Assembly: GCF_965263005.1 (NCBI RefSeq)
Contig: NZ_OZ253579.1
Span: 2,480,001 to 2,544,000 of the forward strand
Source of the DNA: Rariloculus sp965263005
GTDB lineage: Bacteria; Pseudomonadota; Gammaproteobacteria; Steroidobacterales; Rariloculaceae
Reading direction: 5' to 3'
DNA length: 64,000 nucleotides
Part shown: positions 56,581-64,000 of the stretch, one piece after another
Layout of the letters: each line of letters starts with the position of its first letter
Position numbering within the stretch: position 1 is the first letter of the stretch
Position numbers and translations under genes: made by a program
Notes under the pieces: generated by a model
The model's input: only the letters and a program-made list of their open reading frames with translations
Told to the model about the DNA's origin: nothing
The model's database searches: none

Positions 56581-59500
56581 ATGCCTGATGACGCACCTGA
56601 CAAAGTAAAGCCGTACCTCGACGAGATCGCCGATCGGCTGTGGTCGAACAACGCTGCCGTGATGGTGGGAGCAGGTTTCAGCCGAAATGCGAAGCCGGTG
56701 GATTCGACCTCCGCATCCTTCCCGAGCTGGCAGGAACTTGGGGACATATTTTTCAGGAAACTGCACGGGCGTTCCCCAGACGAGGAAGCCAGGTACCTGA
56801 GCCTCCTCAAGCTGGCCGAACAGGTGCAGGCGGCGTTCGGACGTCCCGCGCTGAACGACCTGCTCCGGCACGCCATCCCGAATCTGGGCTACGAACCATC
56901 GCCGCTGCATGGCCAACTGCTGAACTTGCCCTGGAAAGATGTGTTCACGACGAACTACGACATGCTGCTTGAGCGAGCGCGTGCATCCGTGACGCTCAAA
57001 CATTACGACGTCGTGGCTACCGATGAGGACCTGCTTTACGCGAACCAACCGAGGATCGTCAAGCTGCATGGCAGCTTTCCATCGCCCCCTTTCGTCATCA
57101 CCGAAGACGACTACCGCCGATATCCCAGCGACCACGCGCCATTCGTAAACACCGTGCGTCAGTCGTTGCTTGAGAACACACTGTGCCTGATCGGGTTTTC
57201 GGGTGACGACCCGAACTTCCTGCAGTGGATCGGGTGGATACGTGACTACTTCGGACGGGAGACCGCGCCGATAATCTATTTGGTCGGGGTGTTTGACGCA
57301 CTGACCGAGGCAGACAGAAAGTTGCTCGACGGTCGGGGCATCGTCGCCGTAGACCTGTCAGGGTTCAGCATGGATCCTGGAGAAGCGTCAGGTGCGTTTC
57401 TGGATTACCTCAATCGCCGCAAGATCCGTGCTGCGGACTGGCCGACGGTTTCGCCAGATGTCCAATCCTGGGCGACGGAGGCCAATCCCAAGAGGTACCT
57501 CGATATTGCAGCGGAGTGGCGGCGCCAGCGAGGCGAGTACCCGGGCTGGGTGGTGATGCCCGAGGATCGGCGACAGGTACTTTGGCGCTACACCAAGAAT
57601 TGGCTGTCGCATCTCTCTCAGATTTCGCCGGCGGATCGTGCTGGGCTGGGAACACCTTTGGACCTGGACCTGGCATTCGAACTGGCGTGGCGTCTGGAAC
57701 GGTGCCTGTTCCCGCTGACCGGCGAGTTGGCAGCGTTCCTCGGAGAAGTCGCAGCGAAGTACAGCGACGCGACGCTGCGATTGCCAGAGAAAGCCGGTTG
57801 GACCAGGAAATCGGTATTCGAGGCCGCTGCCGATATCCGACTATGGCTGCTGCGGCACTATCGCGAAGAGGGATTGATTGAACAATGGCTAGAAATCAGA
57901 CGAGTTATGGAGGACGACTTCGGAAGGCTGCTACCGGAGCATAGGGTCAAACTCCGGCTGGAGGAAGCGCTCCACGCGCTCTTCCGGTTCGATCCGGTTG
58001 AAGCGAAACGGCTGCTGGTGGATTGGGAGAGCAACGAGACATTGCCATTGTGGGAAGCGAAGCGTGCGGCACTGGTGGCTGAGCTGGGAGAAACAACGAC
58101 CGCACACTCGATCCTGGAGGCTAGCCTGTCGGCCATCCGTCAGCAGGTGAGCCTGAACCCGGTCATCGAGGACTATACGCTCGTCTCGCAGGAGTCGGTC
58201 GTCATGTTCTTGCTCTTGGCGGTGAAACGCGGCATGGCCTTGACGAAACTGGACTCGGAGGACAGCAACCTTCTGAACGAATTGTCCGAGCGATGGAACG
58301 AGCTGTCGCGATACAAGTGCGACCCGCGACGCGAGGTCGCATCGTTGTCAGCACGTCTGCGGCACCGATCAGATGGCCGGAAGCAGGAAACCAAGGCCCA
58401 CAGTTTCGATCTCGGAATGGTCTCCAAAACGATTCACTTCGGGTTTGACGAGGAGGTAGTTGCAGCCTACGGACTGCTCCGGATGTACGAAGACATCGGT
58501 ATGCCCTACCGCATGGAGCATACAACGTTCGTACAAGCGCCGATCGAGTCGACGGTGATTCGCGTTCGTCCCTATTCGCCGCACTGGGCATTGGCGAATA
58601 TCGTGCGTCTCGGCGACGCGAAGGCCGCCGACGGGCTGTTCGATCGAGAGTACCTCGCTGGCCTTAAGCGGGACGAAGTCGACAGTTTCTTCGAAATCTA
58701 CCTGCCGGCCTTCGAGCGCACGATCGGCATGGTCAACGAACCAGACTGGTCCAAGGCCAAGACCTTCAAGTTGCTTGCGAAAACCCTCCCCGAGGTGTTT
58801 TCGCGCTTATGCTACAAGTGCTCGGCGGAATTCCGGGAGCGTCTGGTGAGTGCTCTAAGCACAATCTACGGTTCGAAGCGGAGAAAGGTTTTCGCGGGAG
58901 TCCGTCGCTTCGCGGACCGTCTTTTCGACAGCATGTCGGTCGAAGAACGTGCTCGAGTTGTGCCATCTCTTATCGATTTCCCGATGCCGGATGAACTGGA
59001 CGAAATCGGGAAGCGGGAATTCGTCAACCCGGTGCTGCTGGTCGACCGACACGAATCGGTGCGAGGAGACGCGCTCCCCATAACGTTTGAGAAGATCGAC
59101 GAATTGCTCGATCAGCTCGCGGAAAACGGACGGAACCGCGACTGGACGGCGACGACGCTTGTCTGGCTGCATGATCGGGGCAAGCTCAACCAACGGCAGT
59201 CCGAGCACCTTGGAGATTTGCTATGGGATGGCGTTGAAGCTCCAGGAGTGCCAATCGTGACCGGGTTCTACAGCTTCGTGTGCATGAAGTTGCCGCATCC
59301 GCCGGGGATTGATCCGGAACCGCGGGTAAAGGAGCGGCTGCGGACGATGATTGACGAACGTATGGAAGACAGCCGCCTTGATGAGGTCCTGGACGATCTG
59401 CGCAGCTCTGCACGGGTGGTTGAGTGGACTCGCACGGATGCTACGGAGATGGTCGTGACCCTCTCAGGGTGGTGGAACGGGAACAAGCACTGGTTGCGCC

Positions 59501-60213
59501 ATCAAACGACGATGCCGTTCGGGTCGCCCGCAGACAACGCGAAGCGCACGGCCGGCAAGGCCGTTCAAGCCCTTTCCGCGGTGTTTTCGCACCTTCCTGA
59601 GGAGGACGAAGAGGAGGAGATTGATTCTCTACGCGAGTTTCTCGCGAATCTAAGGGCCCACGACATCCCGACGAGGATGTTGGAAGCGGCAACGCTGACC
59701 ATGGTGGCGGAGGATCGGGAACTGGTGCTTGAGCAAGTGGCCGACGCGATGCTCGACAACGATCATGATGTTGTAATCGATGCGCTCTTGGCGGCCAGGG
59801 TTTTGGCGCGGGCATCGGTCGAGGACGAAACGCGCGACAAGTTCGCTGCTGTGACCACCAGGCTTGTCCAAGGCATCCAATGGCGGTACCGCGTGGCACT
59901 TGCGGACAGGCTGCGGGTCGTAGCAGATCTGGTAAAGAATCAGCCCTGGTTTTTTTCGACGGAGGACTTTGCCGGACTGCTCGCCGGTCTCGGACAAATT
60001 GCAGAGGAGACTTCGAGTGGCGTCAGGGGTAACGACGAGGATGGGATTATCTCTATCCGGGCTTCAGCGGCATCCTTGGCGTTCGCGCTGTTCGAATATT
60101 ACCAAGCGACTGGATCGGACGAGCCGGAAGCCATCCGACGTTGGCGGGAACTATGCGGCGATCCAGACGAGTTCTCGGAGGTCAAAAACTCTTGGATGGT
60201 CGCTGGAGGCTGA
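56581..60213 (+). CDS. Large SIR2-domain protein, putative anti-phage defence NADase
   Basis: The 1210-residue protein has an N-terminal sirtuin-like (SIR2_2) domain: NAD-binding GAGFS (30–34), FTTNYD (122–127), KLHGS with the catalytic His163, and GFSGDDPNF (205–213). From about residue 300 to the end it is a long, mainly alpha-helical region rich in Leu/Glu/Arg with no second enzymatic motif, probably helical repeats that sense or oligomerise. This is the architecture of stand-alone defence-associated sirtuins (DSR1-like), which deplete NAD on phage infection and abort growth. It lies among toxin–antitoxin pairs and recombinase and relaxase remnants, a defence-island setting. The frame is intact. 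Activity and phage trigger are inferred. Confidence 0.85.
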   Translation: MPDDAPDKVKPYLDEIADRLWSNNAAVMVGAGFSRNAKPVDSTSASFPSWQELGDIFFRKLHGRSPDEEARYLSLLKLAEQVQAAFGRPALNDLLRHAIPNLGYEPSPLHGQLLNLPWKDVFTTNYDMLLERARASVTLKHYDVVATDEDLLYANQPRIVKLHGSFPSPPFVITEDDYRRYPSDHAPFVNTVRQSLLENTLCLIGFSGDDPNFLQWIGWIRDYFGRETAPIIYLVGVFDALTEADRKLLDGRGIVAVDLSGFSMDPGEASGAFLDYLNRRKIRAADWPTVSPDVQSWATEANPKRYLDIAAEWRRQRGEYPGWVVMPEDRRQVLWRYTKNWLSHLSQISPADRAGLGTPLDLDLAFELAWRLERCLFPLTGELAAFLGEVAAKYSDATLRLPEKAGWTRKSVFEAAADIRLWLLRHYREEGLIEQWLEIRRVMEDDFGRLLPEHRVKLRLEEALHALFRFDPVEAKRLLVDWESNETLPLWEAKRAALVAELGETTTAHSILEASLSAIRQQVSLNPVIEDYTLVSQESVVMFLLLAVKRGMALTKLDSEDSNLLNELSERWNELSRYKCDPRREVASLSARLRHRSDGRKQETKAHSFDLGMVSKTIHFGFDEEVVAAYGLLRMYEDIGMPYRMEHTTFVQAPIESTVIRVRPYSPHWALANIVRLGDAKAADGLFDREYLAGLKRDEVDSFFEIYLPAFERTIGMVNEPDWSKAKTFKLLAKTLPEVFSRLCYKCSAEFRERLVSALSTIYGSKRRKVFAGVRRFADRLFDSMSVEERARVVPSLIDFPMPDELDEIGKREFVNPVLLVDRHESVRGDALPITFEKIDELLDQLAENGRNRDWTATTLVWLHDRGKLNQRQSEHLGDLLWDGVEAPGVPIVTGFYSFVCMKLPHPPGIDPEPRVKERLRTMIDERMEDSRLDEVLDDLRSSARVVEWTRTDATEMVVTLSGWWNGNKHWLRHQTTMPFGSPADNAKRTAGKAVQALSAVFSHLPEEDEEEEIDSLREFLANLRAHDIPTRMLEAATLTMVAEDRELVLEQVADAMLDNDHDVVIDALLAARVLARASVEDETRDKFAAVTTRLVQGIQWRYRVALADRLRVVADLVKNQPWFFSTEDFAGLLAGLGQIAEETSSGVRGNDEDGIISIRASAASLAFALFEYYQATGSDEPEAIRRWRELCGDPDEFSEVKNSWMVAGG

Positions 60214-60239
60214 ACGTTTCCATCGGTTATTTTGAAGGT

Positions 60240-60660
60240 CATCATTTCTCGTCGCATGCATCGGTGCAACTCTTCCACGCCGGTACCTTCAATGCCCTCC
60301 TGTTCACGTTCGGCGTCCCGTCCGAAATCAACCAGCTTTTCAGCTCCCGGCTCCACCGATTCCAGCGCCGCGATTCGATCTCCAGTGGCGCCTTCCAGCC
60401 GCTCGCGCAGCCTGTCCCGGTCGTCCGTCACCAGTTCCGCCCGATGGCGCGCCCGGCTGATTTCCACGTACAGCGTTTTCTCGTCGTCAGATGCGGATGG
60501 TTGGCTTCCATGGCCGCGATCACGGTGTCAACCGTGGGCCCGTGGAATACATGCACCGTGGATGCCCATGCTTGGTCGATGTGGCGAAGCTGGGCGTCGC
60601 CCTTGTGCAATTGCAGTAACCGGCCATGCTCCAGGGAACGCAAACTCCGATGTCCTAAGG
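60240..60660 (-). pseudogene. MobF/TraI-like relaxase C-terminal remnant, frameshifted
   Basis: The minus strand reads LRSLEHGRLLQLHKGDAQLR, then HIDQAWASTVHVFHGPTVDT and VIAAMEANHPHLTT, part of the RecD-like helicase domain of TrwC/TraI-family conjugative relaxases. At about 60481 the frame breaks. One missing base before AGAAAACG shifts to a second frame that continues LYVEISRARHRAELVTDDRD and 'RLRERLEGATGDRIAALESV'. The N-terminal relaxase and most of the helicase are gone. Both ends are cut, by the SIR2 gene on one side and a recombinase remnant on the other. Confidence 0.75.
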
Positions 60661-60926
60661 CGGCGGGCACGGAGTTCTGGTTCCACGGGTTGCGGAACAG
60701 TTTCATATCGGTGGCCGAGAGGGAATTGCTGTTGCCGCGCTCGCTGGTCAAGCGACTCGTTAATCACTCGCGCGGGAGCGATGTCACGGAGGGCTACGCC
60801 GCAGACTGGACTGTGGAGCAGCTACGGGAACCGGCGCAACGGGTCGCAGACCGTATTGACGAGTTGGCGGGCGGCGATTCGCCGCCAGGGCAAGGTCGGG
60901 GGGCCGGCGCTCACACGGTCACGTGA
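60655..60926 (+). pseudogene. Tyrosine site-specific recombinase, C-terminal remnant
   Basis: About 90 codons on the plus strand encode the end of a phage-type integrase: FWFHGLRNSFISVAERELLL, 'KRLVNHSRGSDVTEGYAADW' and LREPAQRVADRID. The HxxR, the later His in NHS and the catalytic Tyr in GYA are present, but the first Arg box and the whole N-terminus are absent. The frame upstream runs antisense to the relaxase remnant, so this is a truncated fusion. It was probably the island's integrase. Confidence 0.75.
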
Positions 60927-61119
60927 TGGCCTGCCGAGGCTGCGTCGCGTCGGCGGCAATTGCACGCGCCGGATAGCGCACGACTTCGCGGCCGGATGTT
61001 TTCTGTAACGACCGAATGTCCCGGAAGATGGCCTTCACATCGTAGCCGAAACGCGCGGCGTGCCTGTCGCGGACGGCGCGAACCTCCGCAATGACGGGAT
61101 CAGGGTGTGTCGATTGCAT
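60919..61119 (-). CDS. Small putative antitoxin paired with the PIN toxin
   Basis: The 66-residue protein (from ATG 61119) contains DPVIAEVRAVRDRHAARFGY then DVKAIFRDIRSLQ, a helical pattern seen in small genes beside certain PIN-domain toxins. It has no evident DNA-binding fold. Its first 20 bases overlap the end of the toxin gene, so toxin comes first and antitoxin second, the reverse of the usual vapBC order. The 3' end lies against the recombinase remnant. Confidence 0.7.
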   Translation of the reverse strand: MQSTHPDPVIAEVRAVRDRHAARFGYDVKAIFRDIRSLQKTSGREVVRYPARAIAADATQPRQAIT

Positions 61120-61594
61120 CGTCGCCCTCCAGAAGTTCATTCGGCGTGCAGATCACCGGCGGAGCGTAGCCAGCCTGCCTGCAGGTCCGTTCGATCCTCG
61201 ACCTCATTTCGGCATTGGCGATGTGCCGAAAGTTCCACGTTACCAGAAACTCGACGCCGTTGGTGACAGCGATGGCAATGTGCGCCGCGTCGTCCGCTGC
61301 CTGGCGCGGAACCGCCTCGTCGTCGATCAGACGCTGGGCGAGATTCTCCGCGTCCGGCGTCGCCTCCACCAGAGTAATGGCCTCAAGCACTTTGATGCGG
61401 GCCTGAGCTGCCTGTGGGTCGCCTGCCTCGGCTTCGGAGAGTACCAGCGCCGAAATCACGAGATCGAACCGGTCCGCGGCGGTACGCCACCACTCGCGGG
61501 TGATCTGCTGATAGGCCGCAACAACGACATCGCGGGACGGTCGCGCGGCGAAATAACTCACTACGGAAGTTTCGATGTAGGCGGTGGGCTTCAT
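61100..61594 (-). CDS. PIN-domain toxin, VapC family
   Basis: The 164-residue protein starts MKPTAYIETSVVSYFAARPS, the PIN N-terminus in which Glu replaces the usual Asp (IETS instead of DTN/DTS). 'VISALVLSEAEAGD' gives the middle acidic residue, and 'AADDAAHIAIAVTNGVEFLV' with TWNFRHIAN the C-terminal acidic cluster. This longer PIN group is annotated as VapC family and probably acts as an RNase. The antitoxin-like gene overlaps its 3' end. Confidence 0.82.
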   Translation of the reverse strand: MKPTAYIETSVVSYFAARPSRDVVVAAYQQITREWWRTAADRFDLVISALVLSEAEAGDPQAAQARIKVLEAITLVEATPDAENLAQRLIDDEAVPRQAADDAAHIAIAVTNGVEFLVTWNFRHIANAEMRSRIERTCRQAGYAPPVICTPNELLEGDDAIDTP

Positions 61595-61691
61595 CCTGAA
61601 ACCGTCATAATGCGATGCCGAGACACGACGTCGGTTCCCAGTTTACCAATCGTACCCGAAAATTCTGCCGATGCGGTGTCCGGTGACCGGG

Positions 61692-62075
61692 GTAGAAATG
61701 GACCCCGAGAATTGGACAGTGCGGTAAGTGAAATCTTGCACGGTATTCAGGCTGCCAAATTGCGGTTAGCCTGGTCGAAGTACACCGCATCCGAGGTGCG
61801 TTGGTCCAGTGCGCTGTGACGGCGCCTGGTGTTGTAGAAGTCGAAGTAGCGGGCCAGACCGGTCCGAAGCTCGGTTGGCGTTTCGTAGGCACGCAGGTAC
61901 ACGTCCTCGTACTTGACGCTGCGCCACAGACGCTCGACGAACACGTTGTCCACCCATCGGCCCTTGCCATCCATGCCGATCGCAATGGGGTGCTTCTTGA
62001 GCACGTCGGTGAACGCTTCAGAGGTGAACTGGGATCCTTGCTCGGCATCGAAGATGTCCGGCGCTTCAAAGCGTT
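61692..62075 (-). pseudogene. IS3-family transposase remnant (orfB C-terminus and one IS end)
   Basis: The minus strand reads APDIFDAEQGSQFTSEAFTD, GMDGKGRWVDNVFVERLWRS and VKYEDVYLRAYETPTELRTG, then FDFYNTRRRHSALDQRTSDA, ending at 61747. This is the C-terminal half of the IS3 OrfB integrase core with the second Asp and the catalytic Glu; the first Asp and OrfA are missing. Beyond the stop, TGTCCAATTCTCGGGGTCC on the minus strand resembles an IS3-group terminal region. Only a fragment remains, so it is not autonomous. Confidence 0.8.
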
Positions 62076-62395
62076 GTAGCGCGTCATCGAGGGGTTCATC
62101 GAGGCCAATCCGGTGAGTTTCGAGCCTGTCTTTCTGATCGCCGCCTACTATCAGGAATCTCAGAATCCATATCTGAAGGTGTTTCTGCAGCGGGTCGCGG
62201 ACCGGAATTGCGAACGCGTATCCGGGTGCGATGACACAAGCGGAAAGAATGCACCCGGCGCCCCGCCGGCGGCACGAAGCGGTCTGCAATCGGAGAAGCA
62301 CTTTCGGGTATAGTCAATGCCTGCGATTGCACGGGCCGACCGCTTCCCCGGCGCGGACACACAGGCCGGTTTTGATTTCCAATGACGAGGGCGCC
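62076..62395. other. Stretch without a recognised gene at the island's right edge
   Basis: These 320 bases separate the IS3 remnant from the oxidoreductase. On the plus strand from about 62080 a frame reads 'RVIEGFIEANPVSFEPVFL' then IAAYYQESQNPYLKVFLQR with plausible codon use. It might be the remnant of a chromosomal gene cut by the IS, but I cannot name it. No tRNA or obvious attachment-site repeat was found. Confidence 0.35.
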
Positions 62396-62398
62396 TTG

Positions 62399-63316
62399 TT
62401 GAATATCGGTTTTATCGGCCTCGGAGCCATGGGCCAGGTAATCGTCCCCCGTTTGCTCGGGGCCGGTTATCAGGTTACCGGATGGAACAGAACGGCCGAA
62501 CGGGCGGCGCCGTTGATCGAGCAGGGCATGCTGTGGGCCAACACGCCGGCCGCGGCTGCCGCGGCCTCCGATGTCGTTTTCTCCATCGTGACCGACGGCG
62601 GCGCCGTCAGGTCGGTCGCGCTTGGCGAGAACGGCATCATCTTCGGCCTCGAAAAAGGGGGCATCTATATCGACATGGGCACGATAGCGCCCGACGTCAC
62701 GCGCTCGCTTGCGGCTACATTCGCCGAGCACGGGATTGCGATGCTCGACGCGCCGTTGTCGGGCAGCCCGGTCACGGTCGAGCAAGGCAATGCCTCGTTG
62801 ATGATCGGCGGCGACAAGGCGGCGTTCGAACGTGTCGAGCCCGTGCTGCGCGCAATCGGACCGAAAGTGACCTATATCGGTGCAAGCGGCCAGGCTCACG
62901 TCATGAAACTCGCCGTCAACTCGTTGCTCATGGTCGAGGTCATCGCGTTCGGTGAAGCCGTTGCGCTCGCGGAAAAAAGTGGCGTAGACAGGGACGTTGC
63001 GCTCGATGCGGTCCTCAAGAGCGTGACGGCCGCGCCCGTGCTCGGGTATCGTGGCCCCTTCATCCTCGAAGACAAGATGCCGGACGTGCCGCTCGCGGAT
63101 GTGACGCTGCAGCAGAAGGATATGATCCTCGTGCTGGAAATGGCGCGAAAATCCGGCAGTCCGGTGCCGCTCGCGGCCGCCGCGAACGAAATGATGAATG
63201 CGTGCCGCGGCCTCGGCATCGATCGTAACGACTTTGTCGTCGCGCACCAGGTCTATCGCCGCCTTGGAGGACAGCCGGTGGACGAGAAGCTACAAGGAAT
63301 CCGGAGCAGTACGTGA
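62399..63316 (+). CDS. NAD(P)-dependent 3-hydroxyisobutyrate-dehydrogenase-like oxidoreductase
   Basis: The approximately 305-residue beta-hydroxyacid dehydrogenase has the N-terminal signature NIGFIGLGAMGQVIVPRLL, the substrate-binding DAPLSGSPVTVEQGNASL, and the catalytic-lysine region GQAHVMKLAVNSLLMV. It oxidises a 3-hydroxy acid or reduces the matching semialdehyde. No ATG fits; TTG at 62399 with GAGGG seven bases upstream is the likely start (TTG 62396 also possible). Its stop overlaps the GTG of the GlcG gene, and a TRAP binding protein follows, which suggests uptake and oxidation of an organic acid. Confidence 0.88.
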   Translation: MNIGFIGLGAMGQVIVPRLLGAGYQVTGWNRTAERAAPLIEQGMLWANTPAAAAAASDVVFSIVTDGGAVRSVALGENGIIFGLEKGGIYIDMGTIAPDVTRSLAATFAEHGIAMLDAPLSGSPVTVEQGNASLMIGGDKAAFERVEPVLRAIGPKVTYIGASGQAHVMKLAVNSLLMVEVIAFGEAVALAEKSGVDRDVALDAVLKSVTAAPVLGYRGPFILEDKMPDVPLADVTLQQKDMILVLEMARKSGSPVPLAAAANEMMNACRGLGIDRNDFVVAHQVYRRLGGQPVDEKLQGIRSST

Positions 63317-63771
63317 GCACAGACGAACCGCACGCGCGGCAACCGGCAGCCGGTCCGAAACTGCCCCCCTATGGGCCTTCGATCACGCTGGCCCAGGCCA
63401 AGCAGGTGGCCGACACCGCATTGGCGCCCGCCAGGGAGAACGGATGGACGATGGTCATCGCTATCGTCGACCCAGGCGGCTACCTCGTGTATCTGGAGAA
63501 GATGGACGAGACGCAGGTCGGCAGCGTCGCCATCGCCGACACCAAGGCGCGTTCGGCCGCCATCTTCAAGCGCTCGACCAAGATGTTTCAGGACCGTCTC
63601 GCGAGCGGTGGGGCCGGGCTGCTCGTGCTGCGCCTGCAGGACGCCATCCCCGTCGAAGGCGGCCTTCCGATCATCGTGGACGGGAAGCTGATCGGTGCGC
63701 TCGGCGTGTCGGGCGGCTCGAGCGCCGAAGACGAGGTGTGCGCCGAGGCCGGAGCCTCGGCGTTGCCGTAG
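63313..63771 (+). CDS. GlcG/HbpS family haem-binding-like protein
   Basis: The 152-residue protein starts with GTG 63313, overlapping the upstream stop by four bases. The GlcG/HbpS fold is marked by 'SITLAQAKQVADTALAPA', MVIAIVDPGGYLVYLEKMDE, TKARSAAIFKRST, and GGLPIIVDGKLIGALGVSGG. Members accompany glycolate or other hydroxy-acid catabolic genes, and HbpS binds haem. The function here is probably accessory to the dehydrogenase and transporter around it. Confidence 0.9.
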   Translation: MSTDEPHARQPAAGPKLPPYGPSITLAQAKQVADTALAPARENGWTMVIAIVDPGGYLVYLEKMDETQVGSVAIADTKARSAAIFKRSTKMFQDRLASGGAGLLVLRLQDAIPVEGGLPIIVDGKLIGALGVSGGSSAEDEVCAEAGASALP

Positions 63772-63834
63772 CGCGCCCTTGGGTATGAACGCGGGAAATA
63801 TCCGAAGCATGTATTTCTGAGAGGGGACGAAGTA

Positions 63835-64000
63835 ATGAGAAACGCTATCCTGACCGTTTTCTGGCTTGTCTTCGCAGTCATGCCGGCCATCACCCTGGCC
63901 CAATCCATTGTTATCAAGTTCCCACACGATCTGGCGCCGACGACACCCAAGGGTCAGGGCGCGGACTACTTCAAGAGAATCGTCGAGGAACGCCTGCCAG
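63835..64000 (+). CDS. TRAP transporter substrate-binding protein (DctP-like), 5' part
   Basis: Only the first 55 codons are in the window. They encode a signal peptide (LTVFWLVFAVMPAITLAQ) and the mature start SIVIKFPHDLAPTTPKGQGA followed by DYFKRIVEERL, typical of DctP-type periplasmic solute receptors for organic acids. GAGGGGAC stands before the ATG. The gene runs off the right edge, where the membrane subunits DctQ and DctM would be expected. Confidence 0.85.
   Translation, partial: MRNAILTVFWLVFAVMPAITLAQSIVIKFPHDLAPTTPKGQGADYFKRIVEERLP

Noticed and set aside
54257..62398. Intact prophage or integrative element
   Set aside because: No capsid, tail or lysis genes are present, and the integrase, relaxase and transposase are all truncated or frameshifted.

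Overview
The window is a GC-rich, gene-dense chromosomal segment that looks like an aerobic, probably marine Gammaproteobacterium. The main clue is the order uvrC–pgsA–tRNA-Gly(GCC), which matches the uvrC–pgsA–glyW order of Escherichia coli. A fused ThrA, an E. coli-length PurB beside MnmA, and secreted DUF1592/DUF1552/ankyrin proteins fit the same view. No rRNA, CRISPR array or intact prophage was seen.

Layout. 1–1.9 kb: a small membrane protein and winged-helix regulator behind a near-leaderless promoter, then an isoprenyl transferase away from its usual cluster. 2–10.1 kb (minus): a secreted TolB/M28/PDZ peptidase and a translationally overlapped trio (DUF1592 cytochrome-like lipoprotein, DUF1552 protein, ankyrin protein). 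10.3–20 kb: YdjM-like hydrolase, tRNA-Gly, pgsA, uvrC, a uracil-DNA glycosylase, class II DAHP synthase, nfeD–slipin, and a divergent Nramp-like transporter. 20–35.5 kb is housekeeping: mazG, a Nudix CoA pyrophosphatase, fumC, purB, mnmA, acnA, ald, tatD, thrC, thrA (no thrB) and rpe. 35.6–41.7 kb: an MFS exporter with TetR regulator and tandem operator sites, divergent from a cobalamin/Fe-S reductive dehalogenase with internal duplication, then a CDF transporter and a bacterioferritin. 41.7–51.7 kb is an accessory catabolic block: an SDR lacking the catalytic Tyr/Lys, two amidohydrolases, an aldehyde dehydrogenase, a GST, a stand-alone aconitase-X N-terminal fragment, MmgE/PrpD, a secreted protein, DUF6152 and SMP-30. 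A FtsX-type permease follows. 62.4–64 kb holds a 3-hydroxyisobutyrate-dehydrogenase-like gene, a GlcG/HbpS protein and the start of a TRAP substrate-binding protein.

Between about 54.4 and 62.3 kb lies a decayed mobile/defence island. It holds a frameshifted, truncated type III-like DNA methyltransferase, a FitAB-type toxin–antitoxin pair with a perfect palindrome upstream, a 1210-codon SIR2-domain protein resembling stand-alone anti-phage sirtuins, a frameshifted MobF relaxase remnant, a tyrosine-recombinase C-terminal remnant, a second PIN-toxin pair in toxin-first order, and an IS3-family transposase remnant. The SIR2 gene and both toxin–antitoxin pairs remain open while the mobility genes are broken.

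A dispersed inverted-repeat element also runs through the window. Two copies of 160 bp (18609–18768 and 47339–47498) share 12-bp terminal inverted repeats. Single ends or end pairs lie near 35.6, 39.9, 49.4 and 50.2 kb. The end near 50.2 kb forms the start of a signal-peptide coding sequence.
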